NCBI GenBank assembly: GCA_015680685.1
Contig: MNCI01017882.1
Location: 229,938-293,937 of the forward strand
Direction of reading: 5' to 3'
DNA: 64,000 nucleotides
DNA from: Gnetum montanum
Taxonomy: Eukaryota; Streptophyta; Gnetopsida; Gnetales; Gnetaceae
In this document: one piece after another, positions 23,939-36,319 of the stretch
Layout of the letters: every line of letters starts with the position of its first letter
How positions within the stretch are numbered: the stretch's first letter is position 1
The notes under the pieces: model-generated
The model's input: the letters and a program-made list of their open reading frames with translations, nothing else
What the model was told of the DNA's origin: nothing
Database searches by the model: none
Program-made: the position numbers and the translations under genes

Positions 23939-26037
23939 TGGTTTGGATATGACTAGACCCCAATATTTCTAACATGCATGGATCCAAATTTTCCATTTAT
24001 TAATTCTCACCATGATCAAAGGTTTATTCATGGGGGACACCCCCCATTCTAACAAGTAGAATTATTAAATGTTTTTCTTTTTCTTTGGTTTTCAATTTTA
24101 TGTTTTCTAATTTTTCATCTTTCAATTTGTTGTTTTATCTTTTTGTGGGTAATCTTATCTATGAATAAACACTCATGCAACTAGTCAGTTGAGGTGTTGT
24201 TCTATGCTATCGAGTCACAAGGGACTAATTATTTGGACAATGAGCCCACAACATCCACCCATCCATTCTAGTAATAAGAGGTTATACTTTGGGTACCATG
24301 ATATTCTTGTTATCTTTAAAACTTAGAGTAACTTTGTACTCATTATGCCTAGAGTGAAGAGTGATGGACTAAGAGGGAATGGCTAGGGTGTGACATCAAG
24401 GGCACTTGTGGATTTTCTTTGGTGACATCTGTATGTGTTGTTGTGCAGCTTGGTTGTACTAAGATCCTTGTAGATCTAATGAAAAATGGAAGTAAGAGTT
24501 ATGATAAAGAAACTTAATAAAGGAACTCAATGCTATTCTAGAGGGTTCCACTGGAAAGACATGCACCCATGCTTGAAGGTTGGCAACCTCTTTGGATTCT
24601 CATTGAGAAAGATAAAGAACAAAAGTGGCCAGAAGAAGAAAAAAGAAAAGAAAGAAGAAAAATAGCAAAGAAAAGATCAAGAAAAATGTGCTGCATAAAA
24701 ATTCAAATCACTCCTCCCTTGTCCAAAACGTGAAGTAATTGTACACCTTGCTGTCATGATGCTCTTATGGTTGGTTATCATCGGGATGAAACAATGCGAT
24801 GTCACTAATTAGAGGTATGGACTTGGTTTTGATCTTGGAGTGAAAGGCCAATGGTACCTTAATTATTCACAACACTTTGGATTCAGTGTGCCTAAGGTAA
24901 TTTACCTCATGTCTTTATCTCCGCAATCCCTTCTATAATTCCTCTCATCTTATGGTCTAAGTATTTCTAACTTGTGTCTTGTGTGGTATAGAATTCATAC
25001 CTCATCATAGTGGTATTTAACATGTGTATGTTTTGTTGCACAGGTGTAGATTGCATTTAATCCTTCTAGTGCTCACAAACATTTTAAGGTGTGGTTACAT
25101 GAGGGCATGATAGGTTGGAACTTGCTTTGGGGAGGATCCACTTGCGTGAATTTTGTAATTTGTACTTGTTACATACCACCACATCATCTTATACCCTCCA
25201 AGTATTGCATTATCAAATTTGTTCTTTCATTTATCATTATTTTAACCAAATATTCCTTTGCATGACTACATGTATTTTTTCCTCACCCTATTCAAGAACT
25301 TCATTGTATAGTTCCACTTCATTACACTTTTGGTGCCTTAATGTCCACTTGAAACTAGCCTAGACCTTTCAAATCTACCTCAAATCCTTCATTATTGGCC
25401 AAGAAAACTTGAAAATTCATTAATTTTACTAAGTACCCTATTTTGAATAGGACGCAGTATTAGGTATCTAGTATCGGGTCTAATGTGATATCAAGTTTGC
25501 ACTATCATGTCCACAAAACTATATGTATGTACCCCCCATGCACGTAGAAGTCATTTTCAATTGTTGATGTGAGGGGAGTTGCAATTTTCTTCCACAATTT
25601 TTCACACTTTGAGAGTCTAACATTCAACCATTAATATCTTGCTCATTATCACTCCGATTTCCATTTCGATCGAACCTACTTAAACTTGGAGTGTTTAACT
25701 TAGTCACGGGGGAGGGGTACAGTAGAATTCATGCATAACTTTTTCAAAATTTTCTGTCATTCAAAGGATATCATAGGGGTAAGTATTACTAAGAAATGTT
25801 AAAAACTCATGCCAAAATAATTTTCTTCCTTCACCTAAATCATGTAAATTATTATTGGAGTCACCTAATCAAATTGGTTTCGACATTAAAACTTTAGGGG
25901 AATTTCCTTGAAAAATTTCTAACTTGGAAATCACACTAAGTAAGAATTCAAAATTTATTAAAGGCAATAAGTAAGGTGTAAGATAATTAAACTTTGTTAA
26001 ATGACCTTACTAACAATTGATTCTAGTGTGATTAAAG
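23939..26037 (+). other. Element A spacer between gag and third ORF
   Basis: No gene. The start (about 24020-24150), with TTCATGGGGGAC and a T-rich tract, matches sequence found after integrase in C and E, so this marks the point where pol is missing. A promoter-like module lies at 25460-25530 and a CACGGGGGAGGGG block at about 25705-25720. Confidence 0.65.
25460..25530 (+). promoter_or_regulatory. Element A internal promoter candidate ahead of the third ORF
   Basis: GTATC/GATATC units (25465-25492; GATATC at 25487-25492) are followed by CTATATGTATG (from about 25519), some 510 bp upstream of the third ORF. This echoes the GATATC-TATA layout of the element's own LTR. The corresponding B region (54807-54890) is better preserved. 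Confidence 0.5.
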
Positions 26038-28838
26038 ATGGCCCCTAAATGAGGACAAGAGGAAGGATCTTCTCAAGATGTAGCCAAACGCCCAAGGAGA
26101 GGTAGAGGCCAAGAACCTTCCATAGAACATGCAGAACAGGAGGCACAATCGTTTAACATCCATTGAGAAACCATTTTTATTGCACAATCTACTCAAGTAG
26201 CAGGTGAGAAGGTAGGACACCTGAACAAGGACAACATCTTACATTGTCCCCAGAATGCATTTAGGCCATTCAGGAAAGGTTCACATTTTTTGCAGTGGTC
26301 GTGGAACTTAATTTTGGATCTTTTACCAAATTCACCTTGAAGCCAGTCAAAGATCAACTCAAGTGATCTCCACTATGACCTGTCCTCTTGAAAAGTGGAG
26401 AATGATATTTGGGGGAAGCTTATCAATTTTGGCATAATAAAGAGGAAGACACCACTACCAACATTGGTGGAATTTCAATTAATTTCTCCATAAAGGCCAT
26501 TATGGAAGTTCTGAATCTTCCAGATACAGGGCCCAAAGTTGCTCATCTATCCACCTACTTTGATGCTGACGTAAGAAAAGTATGGTTAAAGAGGACGTAT
26601 GGCAAAGAATACAAAACATATGATGAATTGAATCTTGAAGAGAAAATTTATTTTAAAATTAGCACCTATCACATCTTTCCAACGAAGGAGCTAAACAGGA
26701 TCTCTACCTATGTGGCTAGAGGAAGTGCAATCTTGATGGCCAAGGTTGATGCCAATTTTCCCCATTTGTATCTAATTGAAATATTAAGGCATTTTGAAGA
26801 ATGCAAGATAGGAAAGTTTGCATTGTCTTTTCCATATCTAATCAGGAAGCTATGTTGGCATGCTAGAATTCTAGGGTACACTAATGATATCCTCAGAAAG
26901 GCTCAAAATGCTTCATATGTTGAATTACTAAAGTCATCAGCACTAAGAAAAGATGTTGGTGAGATACTAGAGCTTGAATAGGAGTAGACGATTGGGCCCA
27001 TTGCACCTCAAATAGTAGGGCCTAGCCAATTTCTAGACATGAGGCCCAATCAACAACAAGAAGCAAGGCCTAGCACATAGCCCATGGGCTAGTAGGACCA
27101 ATCACCAATGTTGTCACAAGATTACCGACCATTGATGAGCCATCTCAGGGTCATCGCAGAAACGGTTAGTTGGGGAAGTCACGATGAGACCAATCTCTTC
27201 AAGGTGATTGACGATGCCATATAGCCCACCACATCAATTGATCATGCAAGGGATGAGGTCTTGATACAAATAGGAGAAGGGAAGTCACATTGGTCACAAT
27301 AGATTTTTGGGAATGTTGCATCATTTCAAGTATAATAGGAAACTGGTGAAGGTGCCATAGTGATGGTCATGCCACACCAGGATGTATTTGAAGTAGCAAA
27401 AGTGATTGTATATCACATCAAAGAGTCATTTAAAGTTGCTATTGTGCCATTGATGGATCTCATAGGAGCACGTGATGCTCAAGTTCTAGTTGGTACCTTC
27501 ATGACTCTTGTGGAACATGAGGATGCTCTGGATCATTTGCTAAAAATAGGACAAGTAATGAAATTAGTGTTTGACATCTTCTAAGATGTCACAACAGCAT
27601 AATCAGACCTCATTTCCATGAAGGGAAAGTTGGTTATGGCTAAGGTTAGAGTTGAAAATGTGAAAGATGAGTTGAGAAGACTCCAGGAGAAGTTTGTTGC
27701 CCTACAAGTTGAATAGCGGGATCCATCCCAAATTATTCCAACTGATCAATTTGAATTATTTAAGACAGAGCAACTAAATAAATTGTTAGAGGAGAATATA
27801 AGGGTGCTAATGGAAAAGGAGAAGGTAGATTTGAATGCTTCAAAAGCACAAGCTCAACCATATGCACATGAAAAAGCACTCAAAGCCTTACAAGAAGAAA
27901 ATAAACTCTTTGGTACTAAAAAAATTTGGTTGACAACAATTGAAAAAAAAATGAATGTTCTCAAGGAGAGTTTTTAGCAAATGCGAGAACAATTAATAAG
28001 AGTTAACCAAGACATAAGTCACTTAGCTAGAGAGAACATGACCCTCTCAATGGAGAAGGTATGCATCATCCATCAGAAAATGACCATTGAAATAAGCACA
28101 TGACAAAATGAAGCTAAGAAACATGAAAAATTGAAGGAGCATTTCCTGGATCAAGTGGGGATGTATAAGGAGATCATTAAAAAAGAGATCCATATGGCTA
28201 AGACTCACATAAACTCTTTGAGTGCTCAAAACACTGACTAGCGAGCCATACTAGACACTTACACCTTTGCCTACCAAGCAAAATTAAAGAGTTGGGACCT
28301 GCAGATCTAGGATCTCATAGAATATATAGAGTTGGCAAATTTGCAGTATGCCAACTTGGCCATGTTAATAGTAGGGCACCCGAGGATGAAGCTAGAAAAG
28401 TAGGTAGCTGCCACCTATGCCAAACATGAAATAGAGTTTGCTGAACACAAAAGGATATTGCAGAAATTGGAGGTAGAAAATTTAGAACTGGAGGTGGTAA
28501 AAGCTAGCTACCAAGGTCAAAAGAACATTGCAATATACCTAGCTCAATGACTCATAGACTATCAAGAATTTAGAGATAAAGCCAGAGCCTATGAGGAGGA
28601 ATGCTGAATATTTGTAGCATGGTACATCATAGCTAATCAGATGTTTCCGCAACTACTATCTCCATGGGAGGTGCCGACTCCGTCAAACATTGGAAAATCA
28701 GCATGGATGGCACATGATCCCTGAACAGAGGAAGAAAAGCTTTAGGTGCTCCTTCAGAAGTATCCATTTCAAAAGCCTAGAGCACAGGATAAGGGGAAGA
28801 AGCCCATGGAGGAGCCATTGCCACCAGGAATCACATGA
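26038..28838 (+). pseudogene. Element A third ORF: plant transposon-like domain plus coiled coil
   Basis: Start M-A-P-K at 26038; end ...EEPLPPGIT at 28836-28838. About 2.8 kb, the same extent as in B and E. The N-terminal 60 or so codons are charged and R/G/Q-rich. The domain 26409-26981 (190 open codons) reads GEAYQFWHNKEEDTT, then MEVLNLPDTGPKVAHLSTYF, TYHIFPTKELNRISTYVARG and FALSFPYLIRKLCWHARILG. It resembles the plant-specific 'putative plant transposon protein' domain (from memory). From about 27600 on the sequence is K/E/L/Q-rich with heptad-like spacing, suggesting a long coiled coil. Several stops (for example 26050, 27715) make it a pseudogene. The function is unknown. Confidence 0.75.
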
Positions 28839-29016
28839 GTTCCAAACAATTATGTATTTTGTATTTTGTGTTGTGTTGTGCCCCAATTTTGTTTTGTCTA
28901 GTCCCACACTATAGCATGAAGGAATCCATAGTCAGTTCATAATCCCATACCTATCCACTGTGTAATTAAATGAACTTGTTCTTCATTTTTTTTAACTTGA
29001 GGATGAGTTTTTATTT

Positions 29017-29030
29017 AGTCATGGGGGTAT
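29017..29030 (+). other. Element A polypurine tract
   Basis: AGTCATGGGGGTAT directly ahead of the 3' LTR, as in B, C and E. Confidence 0.7.
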
Positions 29031-29879
29031 TATGAAAGCCCCGATATCAAGTACACACTATCAGGTATGCGATATCATAGCTTGGATACGATATTGTATA
29101 CATGATATTGTGATTCCTATGTCAACCTATAAATATAGCATTAAGGAACATAGTAAAGGGGTCTTCAGTGAGTCTTTAGGTCGAGTCTCTTTGTCAATTT
29201 TTAGTTAGTTTTTAGTACTTTTCCCAAATGCATGCTTGTAGTGTGATGCTTGTAATTGTACGAAACCTTTGTTCGAGTGTGACATACTTGGACACGTACA
29301 TAACTAACAATAAAGATCAAGATTACTCCATCATTGTAGCATTCACTTAGCTTTTACTTGTTTTAATTTTTAATTATTTATTTTTGTTTTCTTATTTAAT
29401 ATTTCTTTTATCGACATTTACTATTCCTATTATTAACGTGGAATAAATATGTCTTAATCACAAATATTTCAGTGTAACTACATGGTAACCTAGTGGCGTA
29501 ACAAGTAGTGCTTGAGTGATGTGTGCTTGGTAACCCTAGAAGTAGTACAAGAAGTCCAAGATGTGTACTGATGATTAAGGATGGATGCTCATTGCACTTA
29601 GGCTAGCTTAGATTTCATTTCTTGTTCCTTATTAGATTAATAAAGTTATTTCTCATTGTCTTTAGGAGTAGCATAGTATTATAAATCACATCATGCATCT
29701 CACTCTGGACTAAACCATATGTAACAAAGTAAATACTAGTTGAGGTGGAAAGACAATGAATTGCAATCAACGTATAACTGCCTAGGTGCCACAACTAGTC
29801 CATTCACAAAGTTCGATCAGATCACACGTACACGCTCATATTTGTATGGTTGAGCATACGGGTACCTCGCCACTCATCA
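29031..29879 (+). repeat. Element A 3' LTR
   Basis: About 849 bp. The start reads TATGAAAGCCCCGATATC where the 5' LTR has TGATGAATCATGG..., so a few bases at the U3 edge are deleted or changed. The end CTCATCA matches. The U3 GATATC motifs are better kept than in the 5' copy. Confidence 0.88.
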
Positions 29880-29884
29880 ATTTC

Positions 29885-30001
29885 AAAGGATCTTTTCAAT
29901 AGTATGCCTTTTCTCAAGCATTTCTCCACAAGCTTTGAGTCCATTTTAAACTTGTTGAACTCGGTAGATGTATTGATCAATGTTCTCTAAATCTAGCATG
30001 A
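29885..30001 (-). pseudogene. Ty1/copia gag fragment (copia piece 2 of 4)
   Basis: 117 bp caught between elements A and C. The minus strand reads FMLDLENIDQYIYRV then GEMLEKRHTIEKIL, the UBN2-type Gag core of copia elements. Its frame joins piece 1 (39865-40292) across C and piece 3 (20196-20718) across A. Confidence 0.85.
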
Positions 30002-30006
30002 ACAAA

Positions 30007-30866
30007 TGATGAGTGGCAAGGTACCCCTACGCCCAACCATACGAATCACATGCATTCACATGTGATTCAGTCAAATTCCATAGACTTTAATTACCAAGTA
30101 CGCTAGAGCTAAACAGTGAGTTCATGTTGTCCATTTGTTGTCTTCCCAGTCATGTGAAACGCAAGTGTATGGTTAAGTGTGACTAAGGCATAAGATTTTT
30201 ATCATTTTATGTTTTATCAATTTGATCACCTAAAAAAATAATAATAGTGAGAGTAATTAAATGCTAAGAAAATTATTATCTAATCTAGCCTAACACAAGT
30301 AACTATTCCCACTTCTCGGACACATGTTGAACTTCATGTAAACATTGCTAGGTTGTCAAATGTTAATCATTTCTAAGCTACCAAGTGTCACACGTATGTT
30401 CGAAGAGGTCATGCTTGTGTATTTTGATTAATTAATCAAAATTAATTGTTAAATGAATAACGTTAAATGTGAACTACATGAAATCACAATGTATAAATGC
30501 ATAAAGAAAGAAAGTCTCAAGTGCTGCAAGGATGAATCAAAGAGCTGATATTTATTGCCAACACAATGGTGTGTTTAGGTACATCAATGCTTGAATAAAG
30601 ATCCAATTATAGTTAGACCTCCTACTATAGGCACTTGGAAAATATTCTAACTCTCAAGTAAACAAACAACAAGAATTTTGCTACTTGACTGCAAAAAAAA
30701 AGAAAAAAGAAAAAAACTACTACTGAAACGTGTGCCCAAGGGTTGTATTTATAGGCCCAGGAGTACCTCGTGATATCACATGCCCAATATCGCATCTTGG
30801 GCTATGATATCGCATACCTGATATCATGTACCCCATTTTGGAGCTCATGTAAAACATGATTCATCA
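30007..30866 (-). repeat. Element C 3' LTR
   Basis: 860 bp, TGATGAGTGG... to ...ATTCATCA on the plus strand. GATATC units lie at 30772-30777, 30806-30811 and 30820-30825. It aligns with 39005-39859 but with many, mostly transition, differences. Confidence 0.93.
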
Positions 30867-32760
30867 TACCCCCATGACTGAATGAAGACTCGTCCTTGAG
30901 TACAAAAGAAGAGGAAAAAGTCCCTTACAAAATATATTAGGAGGTATGAATGTTTGACTAACATGCAAAGTGACACAGAGGAAACAGAAGAATACAAAAG
31001 TGCTCCAGCATACATCATTACAATTATGTATAAAATTGGGTGTTCATGACAATAGGAAAGAACATCCTCAAATCCAATGAACATCCAACCCCTCTTGGTA
31101 ACAGAAGGATGAGGAAGAGGTAAAAGAGATCCAGCAGTCATGAACAATCTCCCATGAGTGATATTATTGCATCATCCTTGGTAAAGATAGTCTTGCTTCC
31201 AAGCCATGCTCCCCACTGCAATCACAACAAAATCAAATATTAGTATATAAAGTGTAACACATAGCAGTTGAATACTTTATCTTGTCAATGATTTTATCTA
31301 GCTAAGTTGTGATACTAGTAGATTGATTGTTTGATAATGTTAGTGGAAAGATTGACAAATAGGTTAAGTAAGAGAAGCGATCCATAAAATTTAGAAAAAG
31401 CTTAACACAAGGAATACTAAAAAGAGGGTATAGAAATTCGCAACAATAAAAAGAAAGTATTCACTAAAAATAGTTGTGAAGTTGTGCACAATTGGATGAC
31501 ATTGATGGGATGAATAAATAAAAAGAATTCAATTGTAAAAATGTCTAAGGTTAAAGAACTTAACTTAATCAAACCAAAAGATATGCAAGTGGGTCCTCCC
31601 CAAAGCAAGCATAGGCCTTTTATGCCCTTATATAACTTCAGACCAAGAAGTCTGTGGGCACCATGGATGATTAATGATTACAGAAGGTTAAGTACAAAAA
31701 CCTAGAAGTAACTGACTAAGAATCCTGACACACCAAACTAGAACATTGAATCAAAACATGAAATTGGTAGTGAGGCGAGGCATGAAAAGCATAGTTGGAT
31801 GAGAGAGAGAATGGAATGGAGTTCCTAATTATGGTTACATAAATTACCTTGTGGAGTTTGTGATTAAATGACTTGGTAGGATTCATCTTTAGTCAAGAAC
31901 AAAACTAAATACTTTTAGTGACTTCACATCAACATTCTAAGACTAATCCATTCCTTGAGATACAAGAATGCTCTCACAAAACAACCATTGTTCCAAATTG
32001 GAGAAGAAGTAGGAAGTGAGAAAGGACCTTAGTTAGAGGAGATAAGACAAGTCCCATAACCAGTACTTGTAGCCCTTTTATTGGGTCTAAGGGGTGTGCT
32101 TTGAATCCTCATCTCTCTTTTTTTTTTCAAGGATGAGTACCACACCATGCAAGGACTTATTCGACTTCCTATTGTGGGATGACACGGAATGGTGAGAAGT
32201 TCATGAGAACATCCTTGCACATAGGAAAATGGAAAAGCATGAAGAATATTGCATCCCTTTGAAGCCACACCCTATCCAAACCTTTGATTTCTTCGCAATT
32301 CCAGAAACTATACAAGTCACAAATTTATTAAGGTTATATTAATGAAAAAGGGACTACATGTTTCCAAAACAAGGAAAGCCATAGAGTGTGTGAATGGGTG
32401 GATGATGTGGACTCACTGCCTATTACATGAAAAGAAATCATGTCCTAGTTGTTAGTAATGACATTCAAAGTCAAAAACCAGACATCAACAATCAAATCAC
32501 AAATGATACATACCACGATCGAGTAGCATATTACCATTGTACCTGGCATCTTATTAGCAAAAAGAGTAGAGAATTACACCAAACATAAGAAAATATAAAA
32601 GAAAGTAAAAGANGATCAATAACCTAAAAAATAAAAAGACGTAAAATGAAGAACATGAAAAACAAAAGTTGTAAAACCAAAAATGTGTAAAACAAAAAGT
32701 TGAAAGACTAAAAAGCCTCTTAAAGTGTTAGTATGGATGGCCATATCCCCCATGACTAAG
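30867..32760 (-). other. Element C post-integrase region (no gene)
   Basis: Begins with the polypurine tract (30867-30881). The stretch 31600-31900 aligns with element E 11730-12000. An A-rich tract with GTAAAAC units lies at 32580-32710, as in E, and a CATGGGGGATATGGCC block at about 32730-32755. The third ORF of E, A and B and its promoter module are absent. One N at 32613. Confidence 0.65.
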
Positions 32761-32775
32761 TTGAAATGAGGGGAT

Positions 32776-35400
32776 TCAAAAGATTAAGTGTGGTTGTCCA
32801 TCTAGCGAGGTGTCTGTTGAGTTGGTTAGCTTGGACTCATGGAAAGGTTTCAGTTGTTGGATTTTAACTAATTTCTTCTTATATGGGCTATCAGGTTTAT
32901 ATATAATCATGACCCCAGATGGAAAAGTCTCTTTGATAATGTAAGGTCCTTCCCACAATGTTTGAAACTTGGTTCGCTGAGGTACATGTGCAAGATTCCA
33001 ATAGAGAACCTTGTCTCTTGGTTGAAACTTGACTTTTCTTATTTCGAGGTCATGACATTTTTTGTTGAATGCCTTATGCATTTTGCTAGATGATAGGGCC
33101 ATTAATCAATTTTCATCTAGCAAGTTGAGGTTCATTAATCTTTCCTTTTATGCTAGACTTAGATCCATGTCAAGGTCATAGGCTATAGAGAGTGTACAGA
33201 GCTCGGATTGAATGGGTAGTGTTGGTAGTTTTTTGTACATAAGCTCATAAGGAGAATAACCAAAGGGCATCATTTAATTTGGTGCTCTAGTCCCTTTGGT
33301 ACTTGCTAATAGTGCATGTTAGAATTTTTGTAATCTCATGATTAGTGACTTTAGCTTGACCATTGGCTTAAGGGTAATAAGGTGTTATGGGTTTGTGCTC
33401 AACCCCCAAGCACTGCATAAGTTTTTAGAAAGTGGCACATGTGAAATGAGTTCCATTATTAGAAATTGATGCACGAGGCATACCAAACCTATTTATGATA
33501 TTTTGTTATATAAATTGAGCAACAATAGTGGATGTATAGTTGGTGACAACTGCTACTTTTGCCCACTTAGTGCAATAGTCAACCACAAATATTATATATG
33601 CCTTTCCATTTGACATAGGTGCAATGGGACCCATAAAGATAATACCCCAAATATCGAATGGATCAAGAGGTTAAATCCATTACTATGACCCCTCCATTCA
33701 AGCTGTCATTCCACCATCTCTTTGACAACGATTACAAGTGCGGATGAGCTGGTGTGCATCCTTGAAGATTATTGGCTAGTAATATCCTGCCATGAGGATT
33801 TTTATGATCATGCATCTCCTAGCATAATGGCCCTAATAAGGGCCTTCATGAGGATCCTAGAGAATGCACAGTTAATTTGTGTTAGGGACACACCAGCGTA
33901 CCAGCCTGTTGAGACATACTTTGTAAAGGTTCCTGTTGATTTTCATGAAATGCTTAACCTAGTGAAGAAACTATTATTTCTTCTGGGTGTCCATCCCTTG
34001 TAGCAGTTCTTTCTTGAGTAGATAAGTAAGAATGTTGTCAGACCATCTTGGTTCATTAGTCATTCATGCATTAATAGCCCATGCAAAGAGAGATTCATCT
34101 AGAAATTGATCAAATAAGGGGCTCTCTTTCTCCTTGTCATCCCATCTTAGCCATGATAAGTGGTTGATGATTACATTTTTCACATCTTTTCGATCTAACA
34201 TTGTGAAATTGAACTCTTGCAAAATCACAGGCCACCATATGACACGGGGGCTGATCGTTGGTTTATTCATTAAAAACTAGATGGCACTATGATCTATGTG
34301 CATGAACACTTTATAACCAAGCACATAGTACTTGAAATTTTCTAAGGCAAACACCACCACCATCAACCTGTTTTCCATAGTGGTGTAGTTTAGTTGTGTA
34401 CTTGTGATACTCTGGCTTGCATAGTGAATGTAAAATGAACATCTTTGATCATCCATTTGCATAAGCACTACTCCCAAAGCATAATTTGATGCACCGATCA
34501 TCACATGAAATGACCTAGACCAATTAGGTGCTTGTAGGATTGGGGTTTCAACAAGATTTTTCTTCAGTTGTTGAAATGTTGTTTCACATGCAGGGGTCTA
34601 AAAAAATGATGCATATTTCTTTGTTAATTCAACCAATGGCTTGGAAATTTTGGAAAAGTTCTCAATAAAGCACTGGTAGTAGCCAATATGATCAAGAAAT
34701 GACCACACTTATTTAACTATTTCTGGTTGATAGGTTATTCCTTGGATGACCCTTATCTTTTCAGGGTCTGCCTTGATTCTTACTTTTAAGATATAGTGCC
34801 CCCACGACTATGCCTTCTTGGATCATAAGATGGCTTTTTTGGCAATTGTGTTGGAGGTTTGTTTCAACACATCTCCTTAACACCTACTCAAAATCATCCA
34901 GGGCTTGCTCGAATGTAGCTCTGTAGGTAGAAAAGTCATCCATGAATACTTCCACCCCACTACCAATTTGTTGTTGGAAAATGCTAAGGACTAATCATTG
35001 AAATGTGGCTGGGACATTACATAGACCGAATGGCATTTGATAGTAAGTAAAAGTTCCCCAAGGACTTGTGAAATTCATCTTCGCTTGGTCCTCTAGTGCG
35101 ATTTGGATTTGGTTATAGCCACTAGGACCATCCAGAAAGCTGTAGTAGTTGTGCCCAAAAATGGTGTCTGACACTTGGTCTACAAAGGGCAATGGAAAAT
35201 GATCTGAAAGTTGTCATATTGAGCAGTAGGAAGTTGATGCATACCTGCCATTTACCTTCTTTCTTGGGCATGATCATGAGTGGACTACCCCACTCACTAT
35301 CTGCAACAGGGTAGATGAATCCTACCTTGAGGAGTTGCTCGATCTCCTCTTTGATAATCTTATTTAATTTGGAATTCAATCACCAGTGCAGCTGTCATTT
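32776..35400 (-). pseudogene. pol: Element C pol: RT, RNase H and integrase (decayed)
   Basis: RT at about 34680-35400. Its start is readable at 35122-35379 (KLNKIIKEEIEQLLKVGFI, SEWGSPLMIMPKKEGKW) and the palm at 34995-35192 (FLDGPSGYNQIQIALEDQ, MPFGLCNVPATFQ), with VEVFMDDFSTY near 34950. RNase H spans about 34064-34600 (ASNYALGVVLMQMDDQ, YKVFMHIDHSA, ending NHLSWLRWD). The integrase finger and core lie at about 33240-34060. The integrase C-terminus at 32776-33102 is open (HKAFNKKCHDLEIRKVKFQP, GPYIIKETFPSG). Frameshifts near 35200 and stops elsewhere. Confidence 0.92.
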
Positions 35401-35851
35401 TGACTTAACGACAAGGTTTGTGTGTATCCAGTGCTAGCATATTCTTGGATCTATTCTTATGAGCTCAGAATATGACTAGGCAAAGGCTATTGACCATTTT
35501 TCCACAACATTCATCAACATCTTCTTTTGTCTTGTAGAAATTTTGGCATTAATAATGATTAGCCTTTCATTTTTTAAGAACACATACTCCATTCTAGTTG
35601 GTAGCGTCTTTAATTCAAGGGGTTCTTATTTGAAATTGTCAGGAATCTCCAACTCTCCCCAATTGATATCATCATTTACTCCCTCAAAGAGATGGTGATG
35701 AACTTGCTTGAGTTCATCCATACTTGCAACAAAATCACACGTTAGGCCCTCAATAGGTTCCATGCAGAATGTACTACAACTAAAATCAGTTGTTAGTTAT
35801 TGGGTGCCTTCTTGTTTTTGGTGCACATTACCTGCATGCAGAGATAGATGT

Positions 35852-36310
35852 TCACTTCACTGACCATAGCTTCTGCACACAATGGCACCCTAAATTATTG
35901 TACGTAATACATGGAGCCCTCTTCTTCTTGATCTTCCCAAATTCATTTTCTTTGAATATCTCTAAGAAAAGATCTTTAATTCCCATTTTGGAATCAATAG
36001 TGCTTAACCACATCCTTCCCATAATAATTGGAAAGTCCCCCTTGTAGTTCTCCACCTTGATTACTAGGAAGTCAATAGGATGTGAGCATCCACAAACAAT
36101 GGTTACAATGTCTTCTACTTATCCCAATGGAATAGTGATGGACTGGTTTGCTAGCTCTAGCCTGATGTTACTCTTCTTCAAGGGAGGAAGATTTCACATA
36201 GTGTACATCTCATGCAAGATTAGATTAACACTAGAACCAAAGTCAAGAAGAGCTCTACAAAGCTCATTCCTAGCAATCTTCCTGGGCAGGTTATCAGCTC
36301 AAATCTAATC
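35852..36310 (-). pseudogene. Element C protease region
   Basis: The minus strand reads the late retropepsin-like block DFPIIMGRMWLSTIDSKMGI (35852-36055), preceded by the LANQSITIPLG-type stretch and the active-site loop around 36210-36250 with ALLDFGSSVNL. The aspartate is kept; glycine/serine positions are shifted or changed. Same family as the D and E proteases. Confidence 0.75.
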
Positions 36311-36319
36311 AGGTACAAC

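Larger units (their letters stand above)
20724..29879 (+). mobile_element. Element A: non-autonomous Ty3/gypsy retrotransposon (gag + third ORF, no pol)
   Basis: 9.2 kb, plus strand. LTRs 20724-21549 and about 29031-29879; primer site 21551-21568; polypurine tract about 29017-29030. Target duplication ACTTC (20719-20723) / ATTTC (29880-29884), 4 of 5 identical and supported by the continuous copia frame. Inside are gag (21684-23938), a non-coding spacer with an LTR-like promoter region, and the third ORF (26038-28838). There is no protease, RT, RNase H or integrase; gag is followed almost at once by sequence that lies after integrase in C and E. Mobility would have needed an autonomous helper. 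Confidence 0.93.

Noticed and set aside
28690-28914. ORF of 74 codons at the end of the third ORF of element A
   Set aside because: Out of frame with the aligned third ORF of A, B and E; a shadow frame.
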